Positions 1 through 8,569 of a stretch of 49,831 bases of DNA are shown here, piece by piece. The position numbers and the translations under genes were made by a program. The DNA comes from Sedimenticola sp. (GTDB lineage Bacteria; Pseudomonadota; Gammaproteobacteria; Chromatiales; Chromatiaceae), in the NCBI GenBank assembly GCA_026983675.1, contig JALSTP010000133.1, positions 1-49,831 of the forward strand, in the 5' to 3' direction. Positions within the stretch are counted from its first letter, which is position 1. Each line of letters opens with the position of its first letter. The notes under the pieces were generated by a model, which searched no databases, was not told where the DNA came from, and worked only from the letters and a program-made list of their open reading frames with translations.

Positions 1-755
1 AGCATGGTGGGAAAGCGAGGCCAGTTTTTCTCGATTTTGAGGCGCATAGTGGGCCTATGCAACGAAAAATCGAGGAAAAATGGACCGCTTTCCCATCAGC
101 GCAGTAGATTAATCCTAAATCCGACAGACTCCTAGGGGCCCCTTTCAGGCGGGTTGCCGGTCCGACATCTCCAAACTGCCCCCTGGATATGCTGGATCAG
201 ATGCCGCACCGGCGATGGACATGGCGTTTTCCTGACGCCCGAAGGAATTGCGAGCAGTTTGTTAACATTTGTGTCTACTCCTTTAATTTATGGAAACATT
301 TCCCAATTTTTATATCCCTCCATCCACTCAATGGTGTATAGAGTAATCGGACATAGAGTGCATGCAATACTGCATGAAGTCTCTCTAAGTTATTAAGTTT
401 GCAAACAAGTCATCCACCTCACGGCACGACGCATGGCGCGGTGTGAGGTGTATGTTGCTGGAATGGGCGGTTTCCCGAGGGAAAGTTACGACGCCGCGCC
501 CCGCCAGGCTGGCGGATCACGGCGATCAAGAACGACTGCAGAACCCAACAGATGCCGGTTACGGAATGACGATCGTAAATCAGATGTACAAAATCGGCCC
601 CGGCTGCCGTTACTATTCCATGCCGTCCCGGTTGGGGAAAGACGGCAATCCGGACCGAGATGATCGAGACAGCGAATATAACCTTCTGCTATCGCCATCC
701 ACTGATGGCCATAGCGGGTTTATTTCAAACAAAAATAAACTGGGAGCAGTAGGCA
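1..755. other. Gene-free leader upstream of the exopolysaccharide operon
   Basis: No open frame here has a credible start, a ribosome site or recognisable protein content. The stretch holds a long stem-loop (8-95), a 17-bp motif AAATCCGACAGACTCCT (117-133) that recurs with one mismatch at 47818-47834, the palindrome AGGGGCCCCT (134-143), and an AT-rich section at about 245-410 that includes the palindrome GTTTGCAAAC (397-406). The AT-rich part is where I would expect the promoter of the operon starting at 756, but I cannot pick a convincing -35/-10 pair or a sigma-54 site. Confidence 0.6.
8..95. repeat. 88-nt imperfect stem-loop (possible dispersed intergenic element)
   Basis: The outer arms TGGGAAAGCG (8-17) and CGCTTTCCCA (86-95) are perfectly complementary. 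A second paired block is formed by 25-38 (TTTTTCTCGATTTT) and 65-80 (AAAAATCGAGGAAAAA) with a single bulge. The tip is GCATAG (44-49) paired with CTATGC (55-60) around a 5-nt loop. No protein is encoded. It could be a dispersed repeat, a structured RNA or the terminator of a gene lying outside the window. No second copy is present here. Confidence 0.6.
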
Positions 756-2162
756 ATGATATTTAAGAAAGGCACACTCCGCGAGCATGCTACGGAAATT
801 CTTTTCCTGTTTCGCCTGGTGGACTTGCTGACGGTCCTGGCAGTTGGCCTGATTACATTCGTCATCATAATGGACCGGATGCCAATCCATACGGAAAAAC
901 TCTACTTTATTGTTGCGTTGTCCTATTTCGCCTTGTTCGCCGAGTGGCTTGGCATCTACAGGTCTGCGAGAGGACGCAGCATATCGAGCGAGCTGCTGCG
1001 TGTTCTGCTCATTAGCTTCTTTACATTCTCCGCAATGTTTCTCACAAACCGCCTGACCGCCGATGCCGAAGCGTTCACGTCTTCCCGGCTCAACGACTGG
1101 CTGATGCTCTGGTTCTTCTCCTTGTCCGCCGTGTTGACCGGCATGCGCATCACGCTGCGAAAGCTCCTGGGCTGGGTGCGCAAAAACGGCTGGAACCAAC
1201 GCCATATCGTATTGGTGGGCGCTACACCCAACGCCGGAAAAATCGCTGACGCAGTATCCAAGTACCCCGAGTTTGGCATCCATATCGACGGCTATTTCGA
1301 CGACCGGAAAGCCACGAGGGATGAAATCCCGGAGGTATACACGAGGCTTGGGGCCATAAAGGATCTCGCTGAGTACGTCAACAAACACAACATCGATCAA
1401 GTGTGGATCGCCTATCCTTTCAAGGGTGAAGGCCGCGGCAAGGAGGTGCTCGACGAATTGCGCCATTCCACCGTCAATATTCGCTACATCCTGGATCTCA
1501 ATGCCTTCAAGAATTCTGAAAAAACCCTGACCGAATTCGGTGGTCTCCCTCTGCTGGATATAGATGTATCGCCGCTGGAAGGCACGGCCATCTATATCAA
1601 GGCCCTGGAAGACAAGGTGCTGTCTGCATTTGCACTTATTCTGTTGTCACCGCTTTTTCTGATCCTGGCCATCGGCGTCAAGCTCAGCTCCCCCGGCCCG
1701 GTCTTTTATCGGCAGGAGCGTATCAGTTGGAACAACAAGCCCTTCATGATGTTGAAGTTTCGAAGCATGCCCGTCGATTCGGAGAAGGACGGCGTGTCGT
1801 GGGGTGGTGCGCGGAACAAGAAACCAACCAAATTCGGTGCTTTTCTGCGGAAAACCAGCCTTGACGAACTCCCGCAATTTATCAATGTATTCAAAGGGGA
1901 GATGTCCATCATCGGACCACGGCCGGAGCGAACCGTCTTCGTCGACAAGTTCAAGGATGAGATACCTGAATACATGAAAAAACACATGGTCAAAGCGGGT
2001 ATCACCGGCTGGGCGCAAGTCAATGGACTGAGGGGCGACACGGACCTTCAGAAACGTATCGAATATGACCTCTTCTACATCAAGAACTGGTCATTGGGAT
2101 TCGATATCAAAATAGCGATTCAGACCATATTCAAGGGTTTCATAAACAAGAATGCCTATTGA
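756..2162 (+). CDS. Undecaprenyl-phosphate sugar phosphotransferase (exopolysaccharide initiation)
   Basis: This 468-residue membrane protein should transfer a sugar-1-phosphate, probably glucose-1-phosphate, from a nucleotide sugar to undecaprenyl phosphate, the first step of exopolysaccharide repeat synthesis. The N-terminal half has about four hydrophobic segments followed by a nucleotide-binding-like region (IVLVGATPNAGKIADAV). The C-terminal 190 residues form a complete bacterial sugar transferase domain: a membrane segment, SSPGPVFYRQERI, KFRSM, RKTSLDELPQ, GEMSIIGPRPE and AGITGWAQVNG. Length and order fit the WcaJ/TIGR03023-type family. The ATG follows GGGAG and AGG about 3-12 nt upstream. 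It is first of four co-directional EPS genes. The exact sugar cannot be read from sequence. Confidence 0.93.
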   Translation: MIFKKGTLREHATEILFLFRLVDLLTVLAVGLITFVIIMDRMPIHTEKLYFIVALSYFALFAEWLGIYRSARGRSISSELLRVLLISFFTFSAMFLTNRLTADAEAFTSSRLNDWLMLWFFSLSAVLTGMRITLRKLLGWVRKNGWNQRHIVLVGATPNAGKIADAVSKYPEFGIHIDGYFDDRKATRDEIPEVYTRLGAIKDLAEYVNKHNIDQVWIAYPFKGEGRGKEVLDELRHSTVNIRYILDLNAFKNSEKTLTEFGGLPLLDIDVSPLEGTAIYIKALEDKVLSAFALILLSPLFLILAIGVKLSSPGPVFYRQERISWNNKPFMMLKFRSMPVDSEKDGVSWGGARNKKPTKFGAFLRKTSLDELPQFINVFKGEMSIIGPRPERTVFVDKFKDEIPEYMKKHMVKAGITGWAQVNGLRGDTDLQKRIEYDLFYIKNWSLGFDIKIAIQTIFKGFINKNAY

Positions 2163-2281
2163 CCGCCATTGGGCATGACAAACCCGCAATACGGGCCCCG
2201 ACCCGGTCCTGGCGGTTGGCGATCCAGCGCTACTCTCGGATGGCACAATATGGACATAAAGCGCCGTCCAATTCGCTGCGC

Positions 2282-2310
2282 TTGGAGTAAATATTTACAT
2301 ATATTATAAT
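2282..2310 (+). promoter_or_regulatory. Predicted sigma-70 promoter upstream of the chain-length gene
   Basis: TTGGAG (2282-2287) and a perfect TATAAT (2305-2310) are separated by exactly 17 nt in an AT-rich island between the sugar transferase and the chain-length protein. A 12-bp palindrome GTAAATATTTAC (2287-2298) lies inside the spacer and could bind a regulator. The start codon of the next gene is 128 nt downstream of the -10, so a long 5' leader would result. The 275-nt gap suggests that the last three EPS genes can be expressed separately from the first. Confidence 0.5.
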
Positions 2311-2437
2311 TAATATGTTTTATCGGTCGAAAATGGTCGTGTATTGACGCCCGCAATTGAGACGGGACGGTGTTTCTCACGGGTCTCGTGAGGCGACACT
2401 GGGTGCTCTCCACTCGGCCAGTCAAGGAAATGAATAT

Positions 2438-4078
2438 ATGAACAAATTGTGGCAGATCATGAAACGCAGGAGGTTGGAAGCCCTCGCAACCGCCATTGCG
2501 ATTCTTGCAGCCGGCGTCAGCGCAGCATTCCTCCTTCCCCCGAGCTATCGCTCCACGGCGACCATCCTGGTGAACAGCCAGGAGATGCCCCAGGGCGTCG
2601 GTGATACCACCCATTCGGTCTACGCGGACCGGCGCCTGAAACTTCTGACCAAAAAGGTATTGTCAGGAGAACACCTCACCCGGCTCGCAAAGCAGTACCA
2701 TCTGGTCGATGACAAACTGTATCAGAACGGGAGACTTCCCGTCTCCGTGCTCGACGATCTGAGGAAGCGCATCGATATCAACCTCAACAAAGCGAAGGTC
2801 ATCGATTCCAAAACGCGCTTTCAAGTCGACGCGGTGATTGCATTCGATATCTCGTTTGTCGACAAGGACCCGGAAGTGGCGCAAAAGGTCACCGAGCGCC
2901 TCGTACAGCTGTATCTCCAGGAAAATACAACCGACAAACCCAAGACCGCCATCACCGCGACGCACGTGCTGTCGGATCAGGAGCGCCAACTGGCAGAAAA
3001 AGTCAGAAAGGCAGAGGACCGCTTGAAACAATTGAAGGAAAGCGCCGTCTACGAACTCCCCGAAATGAAGGACGTCAATATCCGGGGACTCGAGAAGGCA
3101 AACGATGCAATCGCCGATACGCGCATTCAGTTGAGGTCACTCCAGCAAAAACGAATATTTCTGCAGTCGGAACTCATGCGGCTGAGCCCCACCGCCATCG
3201 CCTACGACTCGGAAGGCGGGCGGATTCTGGGCCACGAAGACAGACTGAAGGTGCTCGAGGCGGAGTATGCCCAGAAAAAGGCAAAATACAGCCCCTCCCA
3301 TCCTGATCTGCTCCGGCTTCGCCGAGAAATTGCCAGTCTCAAAGGCGATGTGGGCAATGTCTCTGCAGGTAAGGACCTTAGAGGCCAGTTGCGGAAACTT
3401 CGTGCTGAACTGGCGTCTCTCAAAAAGAGATATTCGCCATCGCACCCCTCCATCAAGAGCCTGAAAAAACGGATTTCGGCGTTGTCGGCAGCGCTGAAAA
3501 AGGCGGAAAAACAGGCGTTGGCGCCCGCACGCAGGAAAGAAGCCGACAATCCTGCCTATATCAGCACGATGTCGAAACTCAAATCCACTGAACTTGACAT
3601 TGCCGCCCTCAAGGAAACGATGAAAAAGTTGCAGGCGGAACGGGAGAAATTCGAAAAGCGGCTGGAAAAGATGCCGGTAGTAGAACGTGAATACGTCCAG
3701 TTGGAACGGGAATATAAGGACGCCCTTACCGAATACGATGCCATCCGCACCAAACGTTTCAACGCCGAACTTTCCGGATCTTTGGAAGAAAACAGCAACA
3801 ACCAGGGTCTGAAGTTGCTGGAACCCGCCAATTTTCCGGAAAAGCCCTACAAACCCAACAGAAAGCTCTTGCTTCTGATCACCTGTCTCCTCGCCGGATG
3901 GGGCGGCATTGGAGTCGCGCTGGTACGGGAGCATTTCGATGACCGGATATGGACATCTGACGATATCTCGGCAGAGCTGTCCGATCCCCCCTTGTCCAGC
4001 ATCCCGGACTTCAAACACAGGTCCAAAGCGGCCAGAAAGACCCAGGATCTGGTTTTGGTTCCACAAGGAAACGGCTAG
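2438..4078 (+). CDS. Wzz/GumC-like polysaccharide chain-length determinant protein
   Basis: This protein probably controls polymer length and couples synthesis to export across the inner membrane and periplasm. I chose the ATG at 2438 (546 aa) because AAGGAAA lies 7 nt upstream and the product then begins with a short basic cytoplasmic tail and a membrane segment (about residues 15-37). A Wzz domain follows (about 38-150), then a long periplasmic coiled coil (about 185-440), and a second membrane segment near 475-495 preceded by PANFPEKPYKPNR, the proline-rich motif typical of this family. There is no Walker motif, so the kinase is separate (next gene). The coiled coil contains a duplicated YSPSHP block at about residues 283 and 330. 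Confidence 0.9.
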   Translation: MNKLWQIMKRRRLEALATAIAILAAGVSAAFLLPPSYRSTATILVNSQEMPQGVGDTTHSVYADRRLKLLTKKVLSGEHLTRLAKQYHLVDDKLYQNGRLPVSVLDDLRKRIDINLNKAKVIDSKTRFQVDAVIAFDISFVDKDPEVAQKVTERLVQLYLQENTTDKPKTAITATHVLSDQERQLAEKVRKAEDRLKQLKESAVYELPEMKDVNIRGLEKANDAIADTRIQLRSLQQKRIFLQSELMRLSPTAIAYDSEGGRILGHEDRLKVLEAEYAQKKAKYSPSHPDLLRLRREIASLKGDVGNVSAGKDLRGQLRKLRAELASLKKRYSPSHPSIKSLKKRISALSAALKKAEKQALAPARRKEADNPAYISTMSKLKSTELDIAALKETMKKLQAEREKFEKRLEKMPVVEREYVQLEREYKDALTEYDAIRTKRFNAELSGSLEENSNNQGLKLLEPANFPEKPYKPNRKLLLLITCLLAGWGGIGVALVREHFDDRIWTSDDISAELSDPPLSSIPDFKHRSKAARKTQDLVLVPQGNG

Positions 4079-4096
4079 CACAGAGGCTGATCGATT

Positions 4097-4903
4097 ATGG
4101 AAGTATTTAGCAAAGCAGTAAAGCGCGCGGCGGACGAACGGGGCGGGTCCCCGGAAGATGGATACCAGCAGTTGATCCTCCGGAATCGTGGCGACGACCT
4201 GCACGATATTCAATACAGCCAGACGCCGGTGCGCGTACTGCCCGGTGTTTCTTCGGTGATACGGGACGAATATGACGAAAGTCAGCTCTCCCCCGCCACT
4301 CATGCCTACAACATCCTCAGGGCCAGGGTACTGCAGCAATTACAGACCTACAACTGGAATCTACTGGCGGTAACCAGCCCCACGAAAGGCAACGGCAAAA
4401 CGACGACTGCGGTCAATCTTGCAGCGAGCATTGCCCGATCAGTCAATCATACCGTGTTGCTGGTCGACCTCGATCTGCGCCGCCCTGGTGTGCACCGCTA
4501 TTTTGGCGTCGATCCCGCAGTGGGCGTCACCGATGTCGTCATGGGAAAAGCCAGCTTCCAGGATGCGGCATTCAACCCCGGCATCCCCCGACTCACCGTC
4601 CTGCCGGGCCGGGAACGCATAGGCCACTCGTCCGAGTTTCTCTCTACACCGAGGATGGAACAGTTCATCAACGAGATTCGCAGCCGATACCAGAAACGCG
4701 TGATTATTTTCGATATGCCACCGGTGTTGGGCGGGGCGGACATGCTCTCCTTCATGCCGCTCGTGCAAACCAGCCTGCTGGTGGTCGAGGCGGGGCGCAC
4801 CACCCGGCACGAGCTCCACAAGGCGGTCAAGGCCTTGGAACAGACACGTATCATCGGCACGGTCCTGAACCGGGGTGATGAGGTAATCGACAGCTATTAC
4901 TGA
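4097..4903 (+). CDS. BY-kinase-like polysaccharide biosynthesis ATPase (CpsD/CapB family)
   Basis: A 268-residue cytoplasmic partner of the chain-length protein. It shows the three nucleotide motifs of bacterial tyrosine kinases: Walker A SPTKGNGKT (94-102), Walker A' VLLVDLDLRRP (120-130) and Walker B VIIFDMPP (202-209). The C-terminus has only two adjacent tyrosines (267-268) in place of the usual tyrosine-rich cluster, so autophosphorylation capacity may be reduced. It starts 18 nt after the chain-length gene, and the pair matches the arrangement of XrtA-associated EPS loci. Assignment to the family is firm; kinase activity is inferred. Confidence 0.88.
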   Translation: MEVFSKAVKRAADERGGSPEDGYQQLILRNRGDDLHDIQYSQTPVRVLPGVSSVIRDEYDESQLSPATHAYNILRARVLQQLQTYNWNLLAVTSPTKGNGKTTTAVNLAASIARSVNHTVLLVDLDLRRPGVHRYFGVDPAVGVTDVVMGKASFQDAAFNPGIPRLTVLPGRERIGHSSEFLSTPRMEQFINEIRSRYQKRVIIFDMPPVLGGADMLSFMPLVQTSLLVVEAGRTTRHELHKAVKALEQTRIIGTVLNRGDEVIDSYY

Positions 4904-4952
4904 TATTCTAAGGGCGTTGTAATACACAACCTTCGGGAAGAGAACAGACATT

Positions 4953-5903
4953 ATGTACGAGAGCCATTTTGGATTGCATGAAAAGCCTTTTTCATTGCTG
5001 CCGGATCCACAATACCTCATGTTCAGCGCCAAGCACCGGCTGGCGTACAGTCTGCTTGAATACGGGCTCAACTACTCTGAAGGCTTTACTGTCATCACCG
5101 GTGAAATCGGATGCGGAAAGACTACCTTGGTCCGCCACCTTTTGAAATCCGTGGGCCCGCTGGTCACCTTCGGCTTCATCTCGGACACCATCCGGCTCAA
5201 GGGCGAGATCCTGGAGCGGGTCCTCCTCGCCTTCGGTCTCGAAGTCAACGGAGAAGGAGACGGCTGGACAGAAAAATTCCAGCGTTTCGCGGAGTTTGCC
5301 ATTGATGAGTATTCGAAGGGACGGCGCATTGTCATCGTGGTCGACGAAGCGCAGAACATGGATGAGGAGGCGCTGGAGGAACTGCGTGTCCTGTCGAACC
5401 TGAATTCGGAAAAAGATCTGCTGGTCCAGATTATTCTGACGGGACAACCCGAACTGCGGCAGAAACTGGCCACACCACGGTTGAAACAGTTTGCCCAGAG
5501 AATCGGTAAGCTCTACCATTTGCTCCCCCTCAATCAAATGGAGACACGCGATTATATTCACCACCGAATTGCCGTGGCGGGAGGCGACCCGGCCCTTTTC
5601 ACTGATGAAGCGTGCGACGCCGCTTTTGAAGGCAGCGGAGGGGTGCCCCGTCTGATCAATCAGCTCTGCGATACCGCCCTTGTCTATGCCTATGGACTGG
5701 AAAAAAACGTGGTCGACAAAGAAATCATGGACACGGTGCTGGCAGACCGCGCAGATGCCTGGGTGATGACACCGGAAGTACCCGTCCCCGGAGCCGCGGG
5801 GCAGATCTTCCATGACAATACCGCAGAGCAACTGCAAGGCAAAACGCTGGAGGCGGAACCGCAGGAAGCCGCTCCCCCTTCAGTGATCAAAGGTATCAAA
5901 TAG
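4953..5903 (+). CDS. ExeA-like AAA ATPase of the XrtA/EPS locus type
   Basis: A 316-residue P-loop ATPase that opens with the typical ExeA/TIGR03015 signature MYESHFGLHEKPFSLLPDP. Walker A is GEIGCGKT (50-57), Walker B IVIVVDEAQ (126-134), and a sensor-like LTGQPELRQ follows at 162-170. No membrane segment is evident, and the tail after about residue 275 is low in complexity (proline, alanine, glutamate). In XrtA loci this ATPase normally sits beside the chain-length protein and the kinase, as here. The expected exosortase, deacetylase and glycosyltransferase genes do not follow; the next gene is on the opposite strand. Confidence 0.87.
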   Translation: MYESHFGLHEKPFSLLPDPQYLMFSAKHRLAYSLLEYGLNYSEGFTVITGEIGCGKTTLVRHLLKSVGPLVTFGFISDTIRLKGEILERVLLAFGLEVNGEGDGWTEKFQRFAEFAIDEYSKGRRIVIVVDEAQNMDEEALEELRVLSNLNSEKDLLVQIILTGQPELRQKLATPRLKQFAQRIGKLYHLLPLNQMETRDYIHHRIAVAGGDPALFTDEACDAAFEGSGGVPRLINQLCDTALVYAYGLEKNVVDKEIMDTVLADRADAWVMTPEVPVPGAAGQIFHDNTAEQLQGKTLEAEPQEAAPPSVIKGIK

Positions 5904-5949
5904 CGCGTCTGCCGGATATATCGATGGGTGTACTGGGCATCCCAGCACT

Positions 5950-6810
5950 TTACTTCAGCCCATCCCGCACCGTTTCTGCGCCGTTCAGAATGCCAACCAA
6001 CAAGGCACCGTCGGCCGGTGTCAGTCGGTGTCCCGCAGGCGTCACCCTCACCTCCGACTGCCCTTTCAGCACCGGAACATTGTTCATATCCTGACTGTAG
6101 GCCGGCACCAGCTGATCCCCAAGGCCCACCGGTCCGGTGCGGACGATGGAGACATAGCGGATGTCGGGATGGGGTTGTCCATTCAGCCAGTAGAGAAAGG
6201 TGCCTGGCGCTGGCGGCACCAGATCGACCAGCAGGCCCCATGAATCCTGCAGCACGTCGTAGATACCACCGGAAAAGAACTCCTTGAACCAACTGACAGG
6301 CCAACCGTCATCGGTATAGTCGAGGGCCTGTACTGCCCGCACTGTTCCCAGGTGAGGCGCCGCAATGGTGATCAACCCGCGCGCATCCGGGGCATAGCCC
6401 CTCACCAGTGCGGTACGCGCCACCACTCCACCGGCCGAATGACCCACGAGTACCATCGGCTCACCTGGATTCTGTTTGGAAATCTGCTTCAACATGGCCC
6501 CAAGGATATCGCTCTGCACCATCACCGGCGCCATCGACGGCAACTCGACGCTGTAGCTCTTGTTGGCCGACTGGCGATCGGGTCCCCGAATGATGCGGGG
6601 GCCGCCTGGCCCCATGACAACCACGCCGGCCCGCGGCCAACCTCCGCCCTCAAGGGCCGCATTGACGCCGCTGTACTCCCACGACGCCGCGTTGCCCAGA
6701 TAGCCATGCACCAATACCGCCACGTCCGCCCGCGCGGAAAAAGCGCCAAGAACCAACAGGCCCGTCACGACCAGAGACCCGATTCGGCTCAATCTGTTCA
6801 GGCTGTTCAT
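5950..6810 (-). CDS. Secreted alpha/beta hydrolase (lipase/esterase-like)
   Basis: A 286-residue exported serine hydrolase. A signal peptide (about residues 1-28) is followed directly by the first core strand with the oxyanion HG (35-36). The nucleophile elbow is GHSAGG (Ser125). GDQLVP (about 230-235) and AGHRL (about residue 265) are plausible acid and His positions. The ATG at 6810 is preferred over that at 6816 because GAGGAGG (6819-6825) is then correctly spaced. It begins 29 nt downstream of soeC on the same strand and may be read through from it. The substrate is unknown; nothing links it to sulfur oxidation except position. Confidence 0.8.
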   Translation of the reverse strand: MNSLNRLSRIGSLVVTGLLVLGAFSARADVAVLVHGYLGNAASWEYSGVNAALEGGGWPRAGVVVMGPGGPRIIRGPDRQSANKSYSVELPSMAPVMVQSDILGAMLKQISKQNPGEPMVLVGHSAGGVVARTALVRGYAPDARGLITIAAPHLGTVRAVQALDYTDDGWPVSWFKEFFSGGIYDVLQDSWGLLVDLVPPAPGTFLYWLNGQPHPDIRYVSIVRTGPVGLGDQLVPAYSQDMNNVPVLKGQSEVRVTPAGHRLTPADGALLVGILNGAETVRDGLK

Positions 6811-6839
6811 GCTCATCCCTCCTCTTCATAAATGCACGT

Positions 6840-7817
6840 TTACGCAGCGCTTTGATAGTAGAGATTTTGCGGGTGCCGGGCATCCGCGAAGAAGTAATAA
6901 CGCTCCATCAGGAGTCCCAGATACTGTACGACGAACGCGACCATGGGCAATACCTTGGACTCCAGTGCCCAGGCCAGCAGAATCAACATCGGCGGCACTA
7001 CGAATAGCAGCAAGATGAATCCGGCCCTCAGCGTTTTCAACGTCCCCTCAGAGCGACCGTGGAAAAACTCCCGGGTGTTGAAGGAGCCGCCCATAAACCC
7101 TTGCGCCTTCTGCGCCATTGTTGTGTGGCGCACGCCGATGGCGGTCTGCAGACTCGATTTGTGCTTCAAGCGGGCGTTACGGACCAGCGATGCAACGCGG
7201 GTCACCATGCCCAACAAGGTCGCGACCACGGCCCAGAGACCGTAAAAACCCACCAGATGGGTACCCTGCCAGGCCGACAGCGCCGCCGCCAGCGTGAAGC
7301 CCGAGGCGATGCCGAGAAAGGTGTAGTTGGCCACCGTCAGGGGCGTGTGCCACTCTTGCAGAAAGCGCAGGCTGGCGTAGATCATGGCGGTGCAAAGAAA
7401 GAGGCCGAATGCGGCGAGGGTCCCCAACACGCCGATGATCAACGACATATCCACCGGCAGGGTCCCTGCCAGGGTAAACAGCGGATCGGTCCAGTCCATC
7501 CCATGGACGATGCCGTAACACAACACCAGCAACATGAAGAGGGGCAGCACGATCACCTCGCGAGAGAGCCAGGAGGTGCGCCACTGGCTGACGGCGCGCC
7601 AGGCCCGTCCGGGGCGGCCGAGATGGAAGATCGAGGCGATCAGGCCCGCGGCAAGGAAACCCAGGGCGACGAAACTGCCCAGACTGTAGAAGGCGCCGCT
7701 CTGCGCCGGCAACAGCTTGGCGAGTGAATCGACCTGGCCGGTGAAGAGGGCCAGAAAGAGGCCCTGGCCGACGCCGATGAGGGTGGTGAGGAAAATGACG
7801 GAGAATGCCGGATGCAT
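6840..7817 (-). CDS. soeC: Sulfite dehydrogenase membrane subunit SoeC (DmsC/NrfD-like)
   Basis: A 325-residue integral membrane protein with about eight hydrophobic segments, similar in plan to DmsC-type anchors. It should hold SoeAB at the inner membrane and pass sulfite electrons to the quinone pool. It begins 14 nt after soeB ends, so the three subunits form one operon. The family includes anchors for DMSO, polysulfide and tetrathionate enzymes. The Soe assignment comes from the operon partners, especially the size and sequence style of the catalytic subunit. Confidence 0.85.
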   Translation of the reverse strand: MHPAFSVIFLTTLIGVGQGLFLALFTGQVDSLAKLLPAQSGAFYSLGSFVALGFLAAGLIASIFHLGRPGRAWRAVSQWRTSWLSREVIVLPLFMLLVLCYGIVHGMDWTDPLFTLAGTLPVDMSLIIGVLGTLAAFGLFLCTAMIYASLRFLQEWHTPLTVANYTFLGIASGFTLAAALSAWQGTHLVGFYGLWAVVATLLGMVTRVASLVRNARLKHKSSLQTAIGVRHTTMAQKAQGFMGGSFNTREFFHGRSEGTLKTLRAGFILLLFVVPPMLILLAWALESKVLPMVAFVVQYLGLLMERYYFFADARHPQNLYYQSAA

Positions 7818-7831
7818 AGCGTTTGCTCCTC

Positions 7832-8557
7832 TTACCAGGCAACGTCGTCGAGGGTCTCGCCCCCGCTGGGCAGTTCTGGGAGCCCCTCTTTCTTGAGGGG
7901 ATTGTCGGCCCGTACCAGTTCATCCTCGCGGATCTCGATCTGCGCCCTGCGCCGTGGCAGGTAGTGGTTCGCGGGACGGGTGCCCCACTCCGGCATCAAC
8001 TGATAACCGCCATTCTCGCGGATCGCCACCGACACCTCCGAATCCGAATCATGGATATCGCCAAAAAGCCGCGCACTGGTGGGACAGGCAAGCACGCAGG
8101 CGGGCTTGCGCTCCGCCTCGGGCAGCGACTCGTCGGTGATTCGGTCGATGCACAGGGTGCATTTCTTCATCACCTTCTGCTTCTCGTCCAGCTCACGGGC
8201 GCCGTAGGGGCAGGCCCAGGAGCAATACTTGCAGCCGATGCACTTGTCGTAGTCCACCAGCACCACGCCGTTGTCTTCACGTTTGTAGGAGGCGCCGGTG
8301 GGACACACGGTGACGCAAGGCGGCTCCTCGCAGTGAAGACAGCTCTTGGGAAAATGGACCGTTTCGGTATTGGGGAACTGGCCGATCTCGAAGGTCTGAA
8401 CGCGGTTGAAGAAGGTGCCCGAGGGGTCGGCGCCGTAAGGGTTCTTGTCGGTCAGCGGACCGGCCCAGCCGGAGGTGTTCCACTCCTTGCAGCTGGTGAC
8501 ACAGGCATGACAACCGACACAGACGTTGAGGTCGATGACAAGGGCGAGTTGGGTCAT
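7832..8557 (-). CDS. soeB: Sulfite dehydrogenase iron-sulfur subunit SoeB
   Basis: A 241-residue ferredoxin-like electron transfer subunit. Four cysteine clusters are visible: CVGCHACVTSC near the N-terminus, CLHCEEPPCVTVCP, CIGCKYCSWACP, and a split cluster with CTLC and CVLACP. This is the four [4Fe-4S] pattern of DmsB-like subunits. There is no Tat or Sec signal, consistent with a cytoplasmic position between SoeA and SoeC. It starts 12 nt after soeA. It should carry electrons from the molybdenum subunit to the membrane subunit. Confidence 0.9.
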   Translation of the reverse strand: MTQLALVIDLNVCVGCHACVTSCKEWNTSGWAGPLTDKNPYGADPSGTFFNRVQTFEIGQFPNTETVHFPKSCLHCEEPPCVTVCPTGASYKREDNGVVLVDYDKCIGCKYCSWACPYGARELDEKQKVMKKCTLCIDRITDESLPEAERKPACVLACPTSARLFGDIHDSDSEVSVAIRENGGYQLMPEWGTRPANHYLPRRRAQIEIREDELVRADNPLKKEGLPELPSGGETLDDVAW

Positions 8558-8569
8558 GGTATCGTCCTG

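Noticed and set aside
433-766. Small genes in the first 770 bases
   Set aside because: Short overlapping frames without ribosome sites, signals or plausible composition.
2239-2260. Sigma-54 promoter starting TGGCAC at 2240
   Set aside because: The -24-like TGGCAC is there but no GC-containing -12 element occurs at the required distance.
3137-4339. Open frame of 400 codons opposite the chain-length protein
   Set aside because: Phe/Gln-rich antisense product crossing two real genes.
5931-5946. Terminator between the EPS ATPase and the hydrolase genes
   Set aside because: CTGGG-CAT-CCCAG is only a 5-bp stem without a T-run, too weak to call.
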